Source: Mucor racemosus (taxonomy: Eukaryota; Mucoromycota; Mucoromycetes; Mucorales; Mucoraceae). Taken from it: DNA of 64,000 bases. The notes under the pieces are model-generated. The model was given only the letters and a program-made list of their open reading frames with translations, was not told the DNA's origin and did not search any database. This document shows, in pieces, positions 51,308 to 62,961 of the stretch. The stretch lies in NCBI GenBank assembly GCA_027405735.1, contig JAPEHQ010000022.1, forward strand, positions 1 to 64,000, in the 5' to 3' direction. Numbering within the stretch: the first letter of the stretch is position 1; every line of letters starts with the position of its first letter. Position numbers and translations under genes: made by a program.

Positions 51308-51543
51308 GTATTTTTTTACGAAAAATTTCGAAAAAAAGCTGAAATCTCGTTATAGTTATTGTCAAACACTAAATTCTCTATGTAAAATGCTTTATTTGTC
51401 ACATTATTATTATCAAACAAAAACCCTGATTTCTTGATAAAAGAATAAAGAAAGAATTTTATCTGCGTGACATTTTTATATCATAGAAGCAAAAAGAATA
51501 ATTTTGTGCAATTGGTTTGAATCTAACCCTTTAATTCAAATGT

Positions 51544-51597
<54 letters not shown>

Positions 51598-51734
51598 TGT
51601 ATAAACATTTTTCATTTCAAATATATATAAAAACAATAAACCAGCAAGTTAAGGAGCGGCTATTTAAATGATTCAAAACGGTATGATTTTGTAAGGGGTT
51701 TCCACACTGGTTTTTATAATATACCACCATAATA
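51308..51734. other. Intergenic region before PCCB with CA microsatellite
   Basis: Holds a long CA repeat (about 51543-51594) and the probable PCCB promoter. It may also hold a further exon of the microprotein gene near 51356-51440. Confidence 0.5.
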
Positions 51735-53555
51735 ATGTTATTATCATCCACAATTAAACGAATTATCAATAAGCCATTGGTTCATTCGTATAAAGTAATG
51801 TCGGCCTATTATAAAACACTATCATCAATCTAATCAATCAGTATACAAAATAGCCTTCTTACCTTTATTACACAACAATAGCAGCAGTTGAAAAGAAACG
51901 AAAAGAAAGTATCTTAGGTGGAGGAAAAGCAAGACAAGATGCTCAACATGCCAAAGTAATTACACCACCACGCATAAAACTAATTCTAATTTTAATATAT
52001 GAATTTAGGGTAAACTTACAGCAAGAGAGCGACTTGGATTACTGCTAGATAAAGGATCATTTCGAGAATACGACACCTTTGTAGAGCATGCTTGTACTGA
52101 TTTTAATATGGCACATAATAAAATCCCCGGGGACGGAATTGTCACGGGTCATGGTACTATTCATGGTCGTCGTGTATTTGTATACAGTCAAGATTTTACA
52201 GTTTTAGGAGGTTCTCTAAGTCGAACAAATGCTAATAAAATCTTAAAAGTGATGGATCAAGCCATGTTAGTGGGTGCTCCTATTATTGGGCTACAAGATT
52301 CTGGTGGAGCTCGTATTCAAGAAGGTGTTGATTCACTTGCTGGATATGCAGATATATTTCAAAAGAATGTTCTTGCTTCAGGTGTAGTGCCTCAAATATC
52401 GCTCATCATGGGCCCTTGCGCAGGTGGGGCAGTTTACTCACCTGCTTTGACGGATTTTACTTTTATGGTACAAGACACATCGTACATGTTTGTCACAGGC
52501 CCGGATGTTGTCAAGGCCGTTACTAACGAACATGTTTCTCAAGAGGCCTTGGGTGGGGCCAGAACACACACTACAAAAACTGGTGTAGCGCACCGCTCTT
52601 TTGCTAATGATATTGAAGCCATACAAGGCATGAGGGATTTCTTACCTTACTTGCCATTATCTAATAGAGACAAATTGCCAAGTCAACCTTGCGACGATCC
52701 AATCGATCGTCAAGATGCTGCCTTGGATACAATTATCCCTGCAAGTTCAAACATTGCATACGATATGAAGGAAGTGATTGGGAGAATTGTTGATACACAT
52801 TCATATTTTGAAATTTCTCCTAGTTTTGCTAGTAATATGTTGATTGGGTTTGCTCGCTTGAATGGTGAATCTGTCGGTGTGGTGGCTAATCAGCCTCTTG
52901 TTTCATCAGGTGCACTTGATATGGATGCCTCTGTAAAAGCTGCTCGATTTATTAGATTCTGTGATGCATTTAATATACCTCTTGTGACATTAGTAGATGT
53001 ACCTGGGTTCATGCCTGGAACAACTCAGGAACATGCAGGCATCATAAGACATGGCGCCAAATTACTTTATGCTTATTGCGAGGCTACTGTTCCGAAATTA
53101 ACCGTTATTACTCGTAAGGCTTATGGTGGTGCTTATATTGTTATGAGTTCAAAACATTTACGTGGTGATTACAAGTAAGTTTGCATATTCGTTTGAGGAG
53201 ATTTTGTATATATTGCTTACAATTTCAAGTGTGGCATGGCCTTCGGCTGAGATTGCTGTCATGGGAGCAAAAGGTGCTGTTGAAATCATATTTAGAAAGC
53301 ATCCCGATAAGGAAGCAATGAGAAAGGAATACAAGGATAAATTTACTACGCCGTTGTTTGCAGCTAAAAGAGGATATTTGGATGATATTATTTCTCCAAG
53401 GTAAGAAACTTTTTGTTGATTCAGAATGATTAGATAATTATACCCTTTTATTTTTATCTAGAGAAACTAGGGCTAGATTAATAGAGCAATTAGAATTGCT
53501 AAAATTCAAATCATTACAGAATCCTTGGAAGAAGCATGGAAGCATACCATTATAA
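51735..53555 (+). CDS. PCCB: Propionyl-CoA carboxylase beta chain, mitochondrial
   Basis: Exons 51735-51794, 51854-51955, 52009-53174, 53230-53400, 53462-53555, giving 530 residues. It is the carboxyltransferase subunit that moves CO2 from biotin to propionyl-CoA, making methylmalonyl-CoA. Exon 1 encodes a basic presequence ([20 protein letters not shown]). Exon 2 ([20 protein letters not shown]) restores the conserved [14 protein letters not shown], which joins GKLTARERL in exon 3. Both carboxyltransferase halves are complete: the acyl-CoA-binding [14 protein letters not shown] and [16 protein letters not shown] in the first, and [23 protein letters not shown] and [12 protein letters not shown] in the second, ending WKKHGSIPL. 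The first acceptor at 51852-51853 was chosen because it is in phase and opens the full reading frame. Methylcrotonyl-CoA carboxylase beta is the nearest alternative but less similar in the C-terminal motifs. Confidence 0.92.
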
Positions 53556-54199
53556 ACAATAAATATATAAATAATTACCTTGTCTAGGATGCTGCTATTT
53601 TGGGTCATCATTGAAGCATGCCACTTTTTTTAATAAAAATTGAGAAAATCATGCATACAATACTGATAGCTTTTGATTGATATGATGGATGCTTTTTAAA
53701 TGCTAATCCAAGTAATGTAACTTTTGTTATAATAACGTATACACCTGATAATGCAAGTAGGTTTTCGACCTCTTGATATGAACCCCACTAACGAAAAATG
53801 AAAATTTCAAAAACTAATTTTCAATCTTCCAAATCATAGCGTGCCATATTTTCTACGGCTAACCATGTTTTACATATTTTTTGGATATATCTTGGACACT
53901 GAAAAACATATATGAGTTGATCGCATCCAGTTACCTTTTTCTGAATTCATTATATATCTCAGAAAACGCTCGAAAACACCTAAATTTATTGCGTCTACCT
54001 TGAAAACTAAGTCTCACTTTTCATCCCTGCTCTACTTTTTTTCACTAAATAACACCAGGAACAAATTATATGCCAACGTACCTGAGATATTCAACTTTAG
54101 ATCAAAAGCGAGTTTCCAGAAATATCCTATTTTTTGCAGTTTGTACAACTTTTTCAGTGTTAATGTTTCAGATTTTCACAGGTAAAACTCAATGTAAAT
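53556..54199. repeat. AT-rich region with inverted partial repeat
   Basis: After the PCCB terminator, 53795-54185 matches 33660-34120 in reverse complement (for example ATTGGCATATAAATTT against AAATTATATGCCAACGT). No gene. Confidence 0.6.
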
Positions 54200-55107
54200 T
54201 ACCTATAACGGAATAATTATAAAGGCTATATTATCATCAAATAAACTACCACACAATATTAACATGTATAAAGGTTTACAGTAATAAGCTTGAATCAAGT
54301 GGGGACAGCATCATAAATTCTTGAAAAAGTTCTCAAGTATCATAAAATCTCTTATTTTTAAGACTTACAAGGCTTATAAGCGGAATATTAATTTCAAAAA
54401 TTATTTTTGTCCAGATCATCAATTTTGACATTTTTTAATTTTTTTTCTCTGATTTCTCAAATCTACAGTTAACTATACTACCAATTATAAAACAAAAAAT
54501 ATACACATGTACCAAATTTAGTGCTCTATTTGCTCAATAAAAAATAACAACCATTTTTATTGCAAAATATTACATGAAAATCCTTTAACCAAAATTCCGT
54601 TTTTGGGGCAAAAGTGCAAATTTTCATTACTTAATATTTAATATTAAGCTTTTATAAAATGCATATTAGCTATGGCTACATTTTTCTCTCTCAATGTAGT
54701 ATGTTTAAACGTTGATTTTGGTATCAAAATTTGATTTTTCTGTTTTTTGATCAAAATCATGAGTGTTAGTAAGGATAAAATGTGTTACCGAAAATGTCTG
54801 CTACAAAGTCTGAATTTTCAGACCAGACATGGTTAAATATAAGAAAAGTTGAAAAACACTGTTTTATTTGAAACTTAGATATACCATAAGAGACTTAGCC
54901 GTTCAACCTTGCTATGCTCAATTACGGCGTTGCTCTACGGGTTTGCTTTTACAATTTTTTAACAAATGTATGATATGACAGACGGTTTTTCTGATAGAAA
55001 AATGTATGTTTCTATGATAACAACAGCAGATATTGCCTATTTTGTTTAGTTTACGGTTCATGCTGCGCTGTAATGCTGCTTTTACATTGGCCGAAAAGTG
55101 CGTTATA

Positions 55108-56743
55108 CAGTGAGTCGCAAAACCCTTTCAATGATTTGGAAATTTGAATGAAAATAACCATAACTTTCTCAGTTTCAATCGGAGATACACTAAATTTCTA
55201 TTTTAAGTAATTCAAACGTTTTTAAATTATTTTCAAAAAGTCCGATCTAATTAATTAAAGTTCCGCAAAAACTATGCAAGTTTAAAAAAAGGTACATCAT
55301 TGAAAGGGTTTTGCACGCACAGGCTTAAAATTACAATTTTGTAACCCCTAACTTGTACATTAACGCTGGATATCTTATAAAACAGAGAAATATGCGAAAA
55401 ATATATGAGATGTTTTTCAACTTTTACCCTGCCTTTTTCACTAGTAGTTTCAAGCAAAATCATCAAGATGAAAACTGTATCGGATGCCAAACGTAATGAC
55501 GTTATCTCTCTGTTAAATTCAGGCCATACCGTATCGAAAATTGCTCGTCATGTAGCTGTTAGTCAAGCCACAGTATGTCGTATTGAAAAAAAGGCCTATC
55601 CTGACCGAGAAAAACTTAAAGGAGGCCAATCATCTAAGCTGACTACTGTGGATAAGAGATATTGTGTCCATAAAATCACCAAAGGTGGCTTGGATAATGC
55701 GGTACAAGCCAAAAAAGAGCTTCATCGTAATTTACACGTTAATGGCAGTGCGAATACTGTACTAGGGCTCTTCGGGATAATGGTTTAGGCGCATTACCTA
55801 AGATAAAAAAGCCAGAAATTAGTGATGAAAATGCAAAGGATCGCCTCCGCTGATGTAAAAACAGAATTGATTGGACTTTGGATGACTGAAACCGTGTTAT
55901 ATCTACTGATAAGGCTAGAATTAATTGTTTTAACTCGGATGATCGAATTTGGTGCTGGAAAAGAGACAGCGAGGAGATAAAACCTAAGCATACCAAAAAA
56001 CAAGAAAAATGGAGATGGTCGTATCATGATTTGGAGCTCTATTTCTTGGTCTGGTGTCGTTTGGTTGTCCAAGGTCGAAGGTAATATGAACTCCAACCTA
56101 TACAGAACTATTATTGATGATGATGTGGAGAAATCCATTGACGATATGTGTCAAAAATTGAAGTTGCGTCGTAATTAGGTTATCCTTCAATAAGACAACG
56201 ATTCTAAGCACATCTCTAATTTAATGAAAGACGACTTCAAAACAAAAAAATATGAAGTAATGTTATGGCCAACGCAATTTCCATACCTTAATCCCATTGA
56301 AAATATGTGGAGGTTATTGAAAATCCGCCTAAACGAATACGATACATCCCCAAAAGGGATGAATGATATTTGGGACAGAACTCAAGAGATTTGGTATGAC
56401 AACATAACAGTTGGGGAATATCAAAAAGTTATTTCGAGTATGCCTCATTGTGTAAAAGCTTGTATTAAAGCAAAAGGTTACGGTATTGATTATTGACTGC
56501 ATTTAAATAAGTTTCAATTTTCTTTTGATAATGCGTGCAAAACCCTTTCAATGATGTACCTTTTTTTAAACTTGCATAGTTTTTGCGGAACTTTAATTAA
56601 TTAGATCGGACGTTTTGAAAATAATTTAAAAACGTTTGAATTACTTAAAATAGAAATTTAGTGTATCTCCGATTGAAACTGAGAAAGTTATGGTTATTTT
56701 CATTCAAATTTCCAAATCATTGAAAGGGTTTTGCGACTCACTG
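55108..56743 (+). mobile_element. Tc1-like DNA transposon, inactive, with TA target site
   Basis: A 1636-bp element flanked by TA on both sides (55106-55107, 56744-56745). Terminal inverted repeats are about 211 bp each (55108-55318, 56533-56743) and start CAGTGAGTCGCAAAACCC. In each repeat, a 20-base motif at the outer end (GCAAAACCCTTTCAATGAT) recurs inverted at the inner end, giving four such sites in the element. The left arm of the large repeat has no insert at the matching place (near 9098). It carries a broken transposase gene. Confidence 0.9.
55468..56496 (+). pseudogene. Tc1-family transposase pseudogene
   Basis: The N-terminal helix-turn-helix (GHTVSKIARHVAVSQATV) follows the ATG at 55468. 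DD34E landmarks remain: the first Asp in ISTDKARI, the second in DNDSKH, and Glu in PYLNPIENMW, with 34 residues between the last two. The frame shifts near 55760 and again between about 55985 and 56015. Four nonsense codons interrupt it (55851, 55887, 56176, 56191), so it cannot make a full transposase. The C-terminal end (from about 56224) is open to the stop at 56496. Confidence 0.88.
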
Positions 56744-57573
56744 TATAATGTAAAGCCTTAAAAATCCTTTTCTACGTGTGTTGTGTCTCTCTTTTTGTTT
56801 TCATATTCTAAGGGTATATTCACTGTTTGATAAGGCATATCAGATTATCAAGCTGGTATTTTTTTTCTTTTATCTCAATACACATGCTAACATAAGGGAT
56901 TAATGTTTTTAATTATAGGTAGCAGTCTATATTAGAGACTGATATGTTCATTTAACCACATTTTAAGATCAAGTATCATTATTTACTACTGTATTGTTGG
57001 ACGTATTTCTTGATTACCAGATCAAATCGAAGACAATAATATTTATTATATCTACTTAATGAAAAGCTAAAACTGGCTAAAAACTCACGAAATGTTCTGG
57101 AGAAGTGATAAAATTTCAAATGATATAGTGTAGAAGAAGAAAAAAGGAATAATATAACGTTTTGTCTAATAACTATAGTTTTGATCGTAGCTACTGTATG
57201 CTTGAAAACAAATCTTTTTACAGCCGACAATCGTAAATTAAAATAGTAAGTTTAAAGAAGGTTACTTTGTTTAAACTTTATGTGTGATAAAGTAACATCT
57301 ATAACCTTAGATTTGGCTTGCATATAAAATTTAAGCAGTAAGTGTTATGCTCGAGCAAAAACCATTGTTACTGTAAACATTATAGCTATAAACATATCTA
57401 CAAATGATAATAATCACAAATATATTGGCTCCTGCATGTATTGCTCTACATCATCAACGTATTGATGAATTGCATTGTTGTCTATATAATCTATATTAAT
57501 ACAAGCAAATGTAATTTAAAAACCTATTCCAGTAAAAAATGCAATGGAATTTTGAGAACGGCACGATGCTCAT

Positions 57574-58102
57574 TGTCGTATATTTTCAGGATTGATAAAT
57601 AGTAATTAAAAAAGAATACAATTATAAAAGAATGAGTAATTAATCAGTTCTTCAACTGTATAATAAAAACAAGATATCGTTTATTTAGATGTAAAAGTAT
57701 GGCCTTTTGTATTGATTTGACATTGAGATCCTGAGATGTAATTTAAGGCACTATTGAACCATTGGATCTGTTTGATAGTAACCTATGGATTGAAATGGAT
57801 CAATCATAATTTAACCGTTCTTGCAGAGCTTGTGAGTTGTCTTGTTTCAATGCTGCGCTAAATATGCTTGGATGTTGATTTGATAGCTACTTGATTGGTT
57901 AACTGCTGGGATGAAATAATGTGGTGTCATAATTGAGGTCCAAGCGTTCTTGGTAATTACTGGATTGAACTTGATACGCTAGGAGTTTCCTATATCCGAT
58001 ATCAAGACTTGCACTTCAATACATGTTGTAGTCAATATACTGTAAGATGTATTGATACTATAGAAGGTGATAATGTATGATACTAGTAGGTGGAATGCAA
58101 CA
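57574..58102. mobile_element. Solo LTR C (TGTCGTAT family, 529 bp)
   Basis: Begins TGTCGTATATTTTCAGG and ends AATGCAACA, bounded by CTCAT on both sides (57569-57573 and 58103-58107). The equivalent left-arm site (near 8216) is uninterrupted. Nearly the same sequence as 34234-34766. Confidence 0.88.
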
Positions 58103-58950
58103 CTCATATACAAACCAATTTATGCCCATACGATCAGCTCATTATGCTCATGGTCAGAGTTTATTATTATGCACAAATAGGAATAATGGCATGCTTATGA
58201 GCAACTCTACTATTATTATGCACACATGGGATTAATGTTATGCACATGGACAGAATCTATAATTCTATACATACAGGTTTAGCGTTTTGCTCGTGTGCAT
58301 TTTCCTTTGTTGTGCCTGTGCTGAACTAGGTAGTATTTCTCCACATAATAAATTAAAAGTCATCTCATTTGAAACCATGCCATGCAATTCAAATAAGAGA
58401 TTATGAATATAAACCATAAATAACCAAGGATATTCTAATGTATCAAAGATACCAAGGGTATTCATAATGTGTTGTATTATAAATAAAAAAACCTAAAAAT
58501 TTCATGCGAATCAAATAGAACAAGTAAGGGCTGTTCTGAACGCATGATTGACAACTGAGGTTGTGAAAAACCAATTTAAGAGCCGCCCTTGATCAAGTAA
58601 ATCAAGGACTCAACAACCCAACAATATATTCAAAATTGCGGAATAACTGAAAGTCGACAGAACAACTGCCAGACGAATATCAATAACCAAATAATATAAA
58701 TAGAGAAGTAGAAATAGTATTTTATTGTAGATTATCCATAATTAAATAAAGAAGGATTTAAACAGTATCTCTTTTAAAGCTTTTTTTATAAAATTTTACT
58801 CCTTTTTACTGCAGTGCCCATCATGTGCATATTGTTATCTTTTTAGCCATTATTCAGTGGGCGCTGACAACTCATCAGGCTATAGTGTGCAGCCCACATG
58901 GGCACAAAAAAATCATCTTGTAAAGCACAGGTCGGCCATAGTAATTTTAT
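58103..58950 (-). repeat. GCACA-rich repeat unit, copy 3
   Basis: Reverse-strand counterpart of 7583-8240, split by solo LTR D at 58317-58813. Its far part (58814-58950) ends in the same CACAGGTCGGC edge. Confidence 0.72.
58317..58813. mobile_element. Solo LTR D (497 bp) with 5-bp target duplication
   Basis: Begins TGTGCTGAAC and ends TACTGCA, bounded by GTGCC at 58312-58316 and 58814-58818. The left-arm site (near 7700) is empty. Not clearly related to LTRs A-C, so it represents a separate retrotransposon family. Confidence 0.85.
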
Positions 58951-59329
58951 AAATTATAAATCCTTTAAATTTGTTGTGATTTTATAGAATTTTTTTGAAT
59001 CCGGTTGTATCATCTTATACTTTTCAAATTAAATCCGTTATTAGGCTAATAATGTTGTAGGTTGTATTTATGCTTTACTTAAAATACGCCTTTGAATAAT
59101 TAATAGCAATACAGTCGAACCTTAATTTTCGTATGAAATTTCGATACCTGCATCTTATAGCTGCTTGGAATATTTAAACAACCGCGTCCGGGATGTCCGG
59201 TAATTTTTTCTAGAAATTTAAAGCTTGGAAATATCATTAGATGGCCGCTTCCGGAGATTGTTCGGCTTTTTTTTTTTTTTTTTTTTTTTTGGAAAATTGA
59301 CCATTGGCAAAAATATGAATTGTATACTA

Positions 59330-59859
59330 TCTTGTATGCCCCCAAGTACCATATGTTATCACCTTCTACAACGTCAATATATCTTACTACAATCTATTGA
59401 CTACGACATGTATTGAAGTGCAAAGTCTTGATATCAGATATAGGAAACTCCTAGCGTACTAAGTTTAATCCAGTAGTTACCAAAAACGCTTGGGCCTCAA
59501 TTATGGCACCATATTATTTTATTCCAGCGGTTAATCAATCACATAGCTATTAAATCAACATCCAAGCACATTTAGCGCAGTATTGAAACAAGGCAACTCA
59601 CAAGCTCGGCAAGAACGGTTAAATTATGATTGATCCATTTCAATCCATAGGTTACTATCAAACAAATCTGATGGTTCAATAATGCCCTAAATTACACCTC
59701 AGGATCTCAATGTCACATCAATATAAAAGGCCATACTTTTATATCTAAATTAACGATACCTTGTTTTTATTATACAGTTGAAGAACTGATTCAGTACTCA
59801 TTCTCTTTTAATTGTATTCTTTTTAAAGTATTATTTATCAAACCTGAAAATATACGACA
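59330..59859 (-). mobile_element. LTR-like block of the TGTCGTAT family, right-arm copy
   Basis: Reverse counterpart of 6672-7210 with the same neighbouring sequence on both sides. A T run (59266-59290) and CCGG-rich sequence follow (59110-59265), including CAGTCGAACCTTAATTTTCG at 59112, which resembles pogo/Fot1-type termini. Confidence 0.7.
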
Positions 59860-60044
59860 GTTGCTGTAAACAGTATACAGTAGTAGCTATAAGCATATCC
59901 ACAAATGATGATAATTACATATATATTGGCTCTTGTGTGTTTTGCTCTACATCAATAATGTATTGAATTATATTATTGTCTATAATCTATATTAATAAAA
60001 GCAAATGTAATTTAAAAACCTATTCCAGTACAAAATGCAATGAA

Positions 60045-60357
60045 ATTTTGAGAACGGCACGATGCTCATGTACAAACCAATTTATGCCCATACGATCAGC
60101 TCATTATGCTCATGGACAGATTTTATTATTATGCACAAATAGGAATAATGGTATGCTTATGGGCAACTCCACTATTATGCACACATGAGATTGATGTCAT
60201 GCACATGGACAGAATCTATAATTCTGCACATACAGGCTTAGCGTTTTGCTCGTGTGCATTTTCTTTTTTTTGTGCCCATGTGCATATTGTTATCATTTTA
60301 GACATATTCAGTGGACACAACGAAATCATCTTGTGCAGCACAGGTCGACCGTAGTGT
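60045..60357 (-). repeat. GCACA-rich repeat unit, copy 4 (uninterrupted)
   Basis: The only copy of the unit without an insertion. It shows the empty target sites of LTR A (CGCTA once) and the natural order of the TGCACA/CATGGGCAC words. Confidence 0.75.
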
Positions 60358-60399
60358 TTAAAAGACTATTTATAAGAATTACATTTTGGTAATATGTGT

Positions 60400-61237
60400 T
60401 AGAAATGGAATTGGCTTCAAAATTGGCTGTTTGATATCCTCGAAAACCGACAGATCCAAATGAGCTCCCGTTGCAATGATACGTACGTCTAGCATTGATC
60501 CACAGAATGGAAAAAGGTTCAGTCTCCCCGAGTACAGTAGCTGCGGGAATAATAAGGAAATGAAAATACGCACTTTTATAAATTATTTTGTTTAGGTTGT
60601 TTCAAATATTCTTTGAAAATTTTTATAAAATCAAATAATGGGTCAAAATTGAATTTTAAAGTTGCATTGAATGCGCAGTGAATATATAAATAACATATTT
60701 TGATTTCATTAGCGTACAGCTGTTTTTAAAGGAGTTGAGCATGATTTTCAATAAAAATCCTGTCTTCCTCTGCTTAGAAAAGCTAAAACAACCGGAAAAA
60801 TAATGCTGGCAAACAATGAATATTGATCCAAATGGGCTGAAATTTTCAAAAAATATACTACAGATGTAACTGTATCCACGAAGATTAATTCTAGCATCAA
60901 TCAATTCACTGATTAGTTCATAATAGTTTCGCTTTGCTTTATATTTACTTTTTGTTATTCCAAGTTGGGAATAGTGCCAAATATCTAGTTTTGGCGATTT
61001 ATACTGTTGTGTTGTCAAATCATAATGTTGTTAATTTGAATGGTCCAAGATAGGAATCAAAGTGCATACTTTGAATAAAAAATATGAAATCAAAAATTTG
61101 CGCGGTTTAGATGAGATGCTAAAATAAGTGTACTGATCTTTGTAGAATTGATCTATTATTATTGGAGGCTTCCCACTTGAAAAGGCATTATTGAAGGCTT
61201 GATATCTTGATAGTGCGATAAGGTAGCCCAGTATCAT
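60400..61237 (-). pseudogene. Decayed gene fragments, family unknown
   Basis: Three protein-like stretches follow one another on the minus strand in different frames: about 61237-61031 (LGYLIALSRYQAFNNAFSSG), 61018-60656 (LDIWHYSQLGITKSKYKAKR, then INLRGYSYICS) and 60573-60379 (NLFPFCGSMLDVRIIATGAH). Stops and frame breaks separate them. The composition is more protein-like than the surrounding DNA, and they may be remnants of one multicopy gene. I cannot name the family. Confidence 0.35.
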
Positions 61238-62961
61238 TAATAATAAAACTCGGCTTGATTTGAATGCTCAAGAACTTGGTATGATATATATGCTTATTTT
61301 TCATTTTCTTGTATTATTCATTTGATTTGTAATTCCAACCCTCTGGATGTAAAATAGCATCAAGATTTAACCCCCCTTTTTTTTTCTGATGAGTCTCTCG
61401 ACTTTCAAATTTAATGTATATTTCATATAATAGAATGTATGATATATGACCAACTCAATGTCTAATGTATCATATTTGGAACCACTTCTTTTAAAAGATC
61501 TAAAAGTCATTATTTCAGTGTGCATGGAATTTTAAAAAAACAAAATTTCAAAATAGGAGCTTGCAACATAAAAAAAAAAAAAAGGATCGACCAGTTTGCT
61601 GTACATACCTTCCATTCTATCTGTAAGAATTAGAAAATTAATTTGTAAGCGTACAGCCAAAAGCTAACAGTAAATTTATACCCTTTTGGAACTCTCATAT
61701 TAAAATATTTCAGGTACATATAATTGACTATTTCTGTTTCATCGAAAAGGAGAAACAAATGTACAATCCCCTTATCTTAAAAATTAAGGATCCAAGGTAA
61801 AAAGTACATGTATTATGTATATGTTCATGATCTTAAATTTTGAAAACATGATATATCATAGACAGATAGCTACCATACATGTGATGTAGATATCCCATGT
61901 GTTATGTATTACATGTAGTTCTAATGCGTTTACTACATTGAATTACATATGTATTTTATCTTCATTTTGCATGCTATTTTATATATTACTAAATTTTAGA
62001 AAAGCAAGTGTTGCATGTATTTAAAAATTCTAATATAACTTGCATATCTATCTATGCATAATGATAACGGACGTCTTTACTTTAGATGTCGCAGATGTAG
62101 TTTTTTTTTTTCATGGATGGTATTACTTTTAGTAGTGCCGATGAAATATGACGGGAAGTTTTTTAATGAAACTAAAACGATCTGATAACAGATTTCAAAA
62201 ATCCGATGATATTTTCAATCATACTAAGCATTTAAAACTACATTATTTGACATATGAAGCAAATGTTCCAAAAATAAACAAAAGATCAAGCAGGAGAGAA
62301 GATTCTATGCATAATTCAATATATCTGTATTGAAAAATAGATTCAAGTGTTTACATACATTCAACATGAATTCAGGAAACCTGATTATATCATCTTTCCA
62401 GGGCATCCCTCACACTTGAATCATAGCCAATAATTAGAGTTATGTCTGCTGTGATTTTAACCTTCAAGCGTGTAATCAAAATGAAGGAGAGTGAAATACG
62501 GGTGAAATCAGGATTCATATACGATATGTCTAGAACATGGTGTATTTTTTTGTTCTCTCTATTCTTTATTCAAAAAATAAATAAATCATATGCTATTATG
62601 TGCATAATAAGGTTAAAATGATGATGACAATTCATAGATTTTAGCCTCATTTTATTTATGGGATCTTGCTGCCCGCAAACATAGAAAACTCAGCTTAAGG
62701 CCGGAAATCCTGTATCCTTTTATTTACTTTTATTTCGGGATCACATATACGTAAAATTTGATACTAATTAAGAAAGAAGATAAGAATAGAAGCATTAAAG
62801 GTTATTTATACCTCTATTTAGGAAATCGGGTTATTTTTTGTAACCTTGGATTAAACAACAAAAAGGAGGGTGACTTTTTTGATAAACATATAAATACAAT
62901 ATTATTCTTATTCTTTCATCTTTATCTTTTACTTTTTCTTTAAGAAAGAAACAACAAAAAT
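61238..62961. other. AT-rich intergenic DNA
   Basis: No gene recognised. The last 60 bases are a T/C-rich leader before the ATG at 62962. Confidence 0.45.

Larger units (their letters stand above)
54200..60357 (-). repeat. Right arm of large inverted repeat
   Basis: Reverse complement of the left arm (5690-10020). The extra length is explained by insertions absent from the left: a Tc1-like element (55108-56743), solo LTR C (57574-58102) and solo LTR D (58317-58813). The edge near 60357 (GTCGACCTGTGCTGCACAAG in reverse) matches 5690. The inner edge fades near 54200, opposite left-arm position 9960-10020. The arms are about 44 kb apart and face each other. Confidence 0.85.

Noticed and set aside
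55739..56138. Minus-strand frames inside the Tc1 element
   Set aside because: Antisense shadows of the transposase pseudogene.
59976..60354. Plus-strand frames in the GCACA-rich unit
   Set aside because: They differ between repeat copies and have no conserved protein signal.
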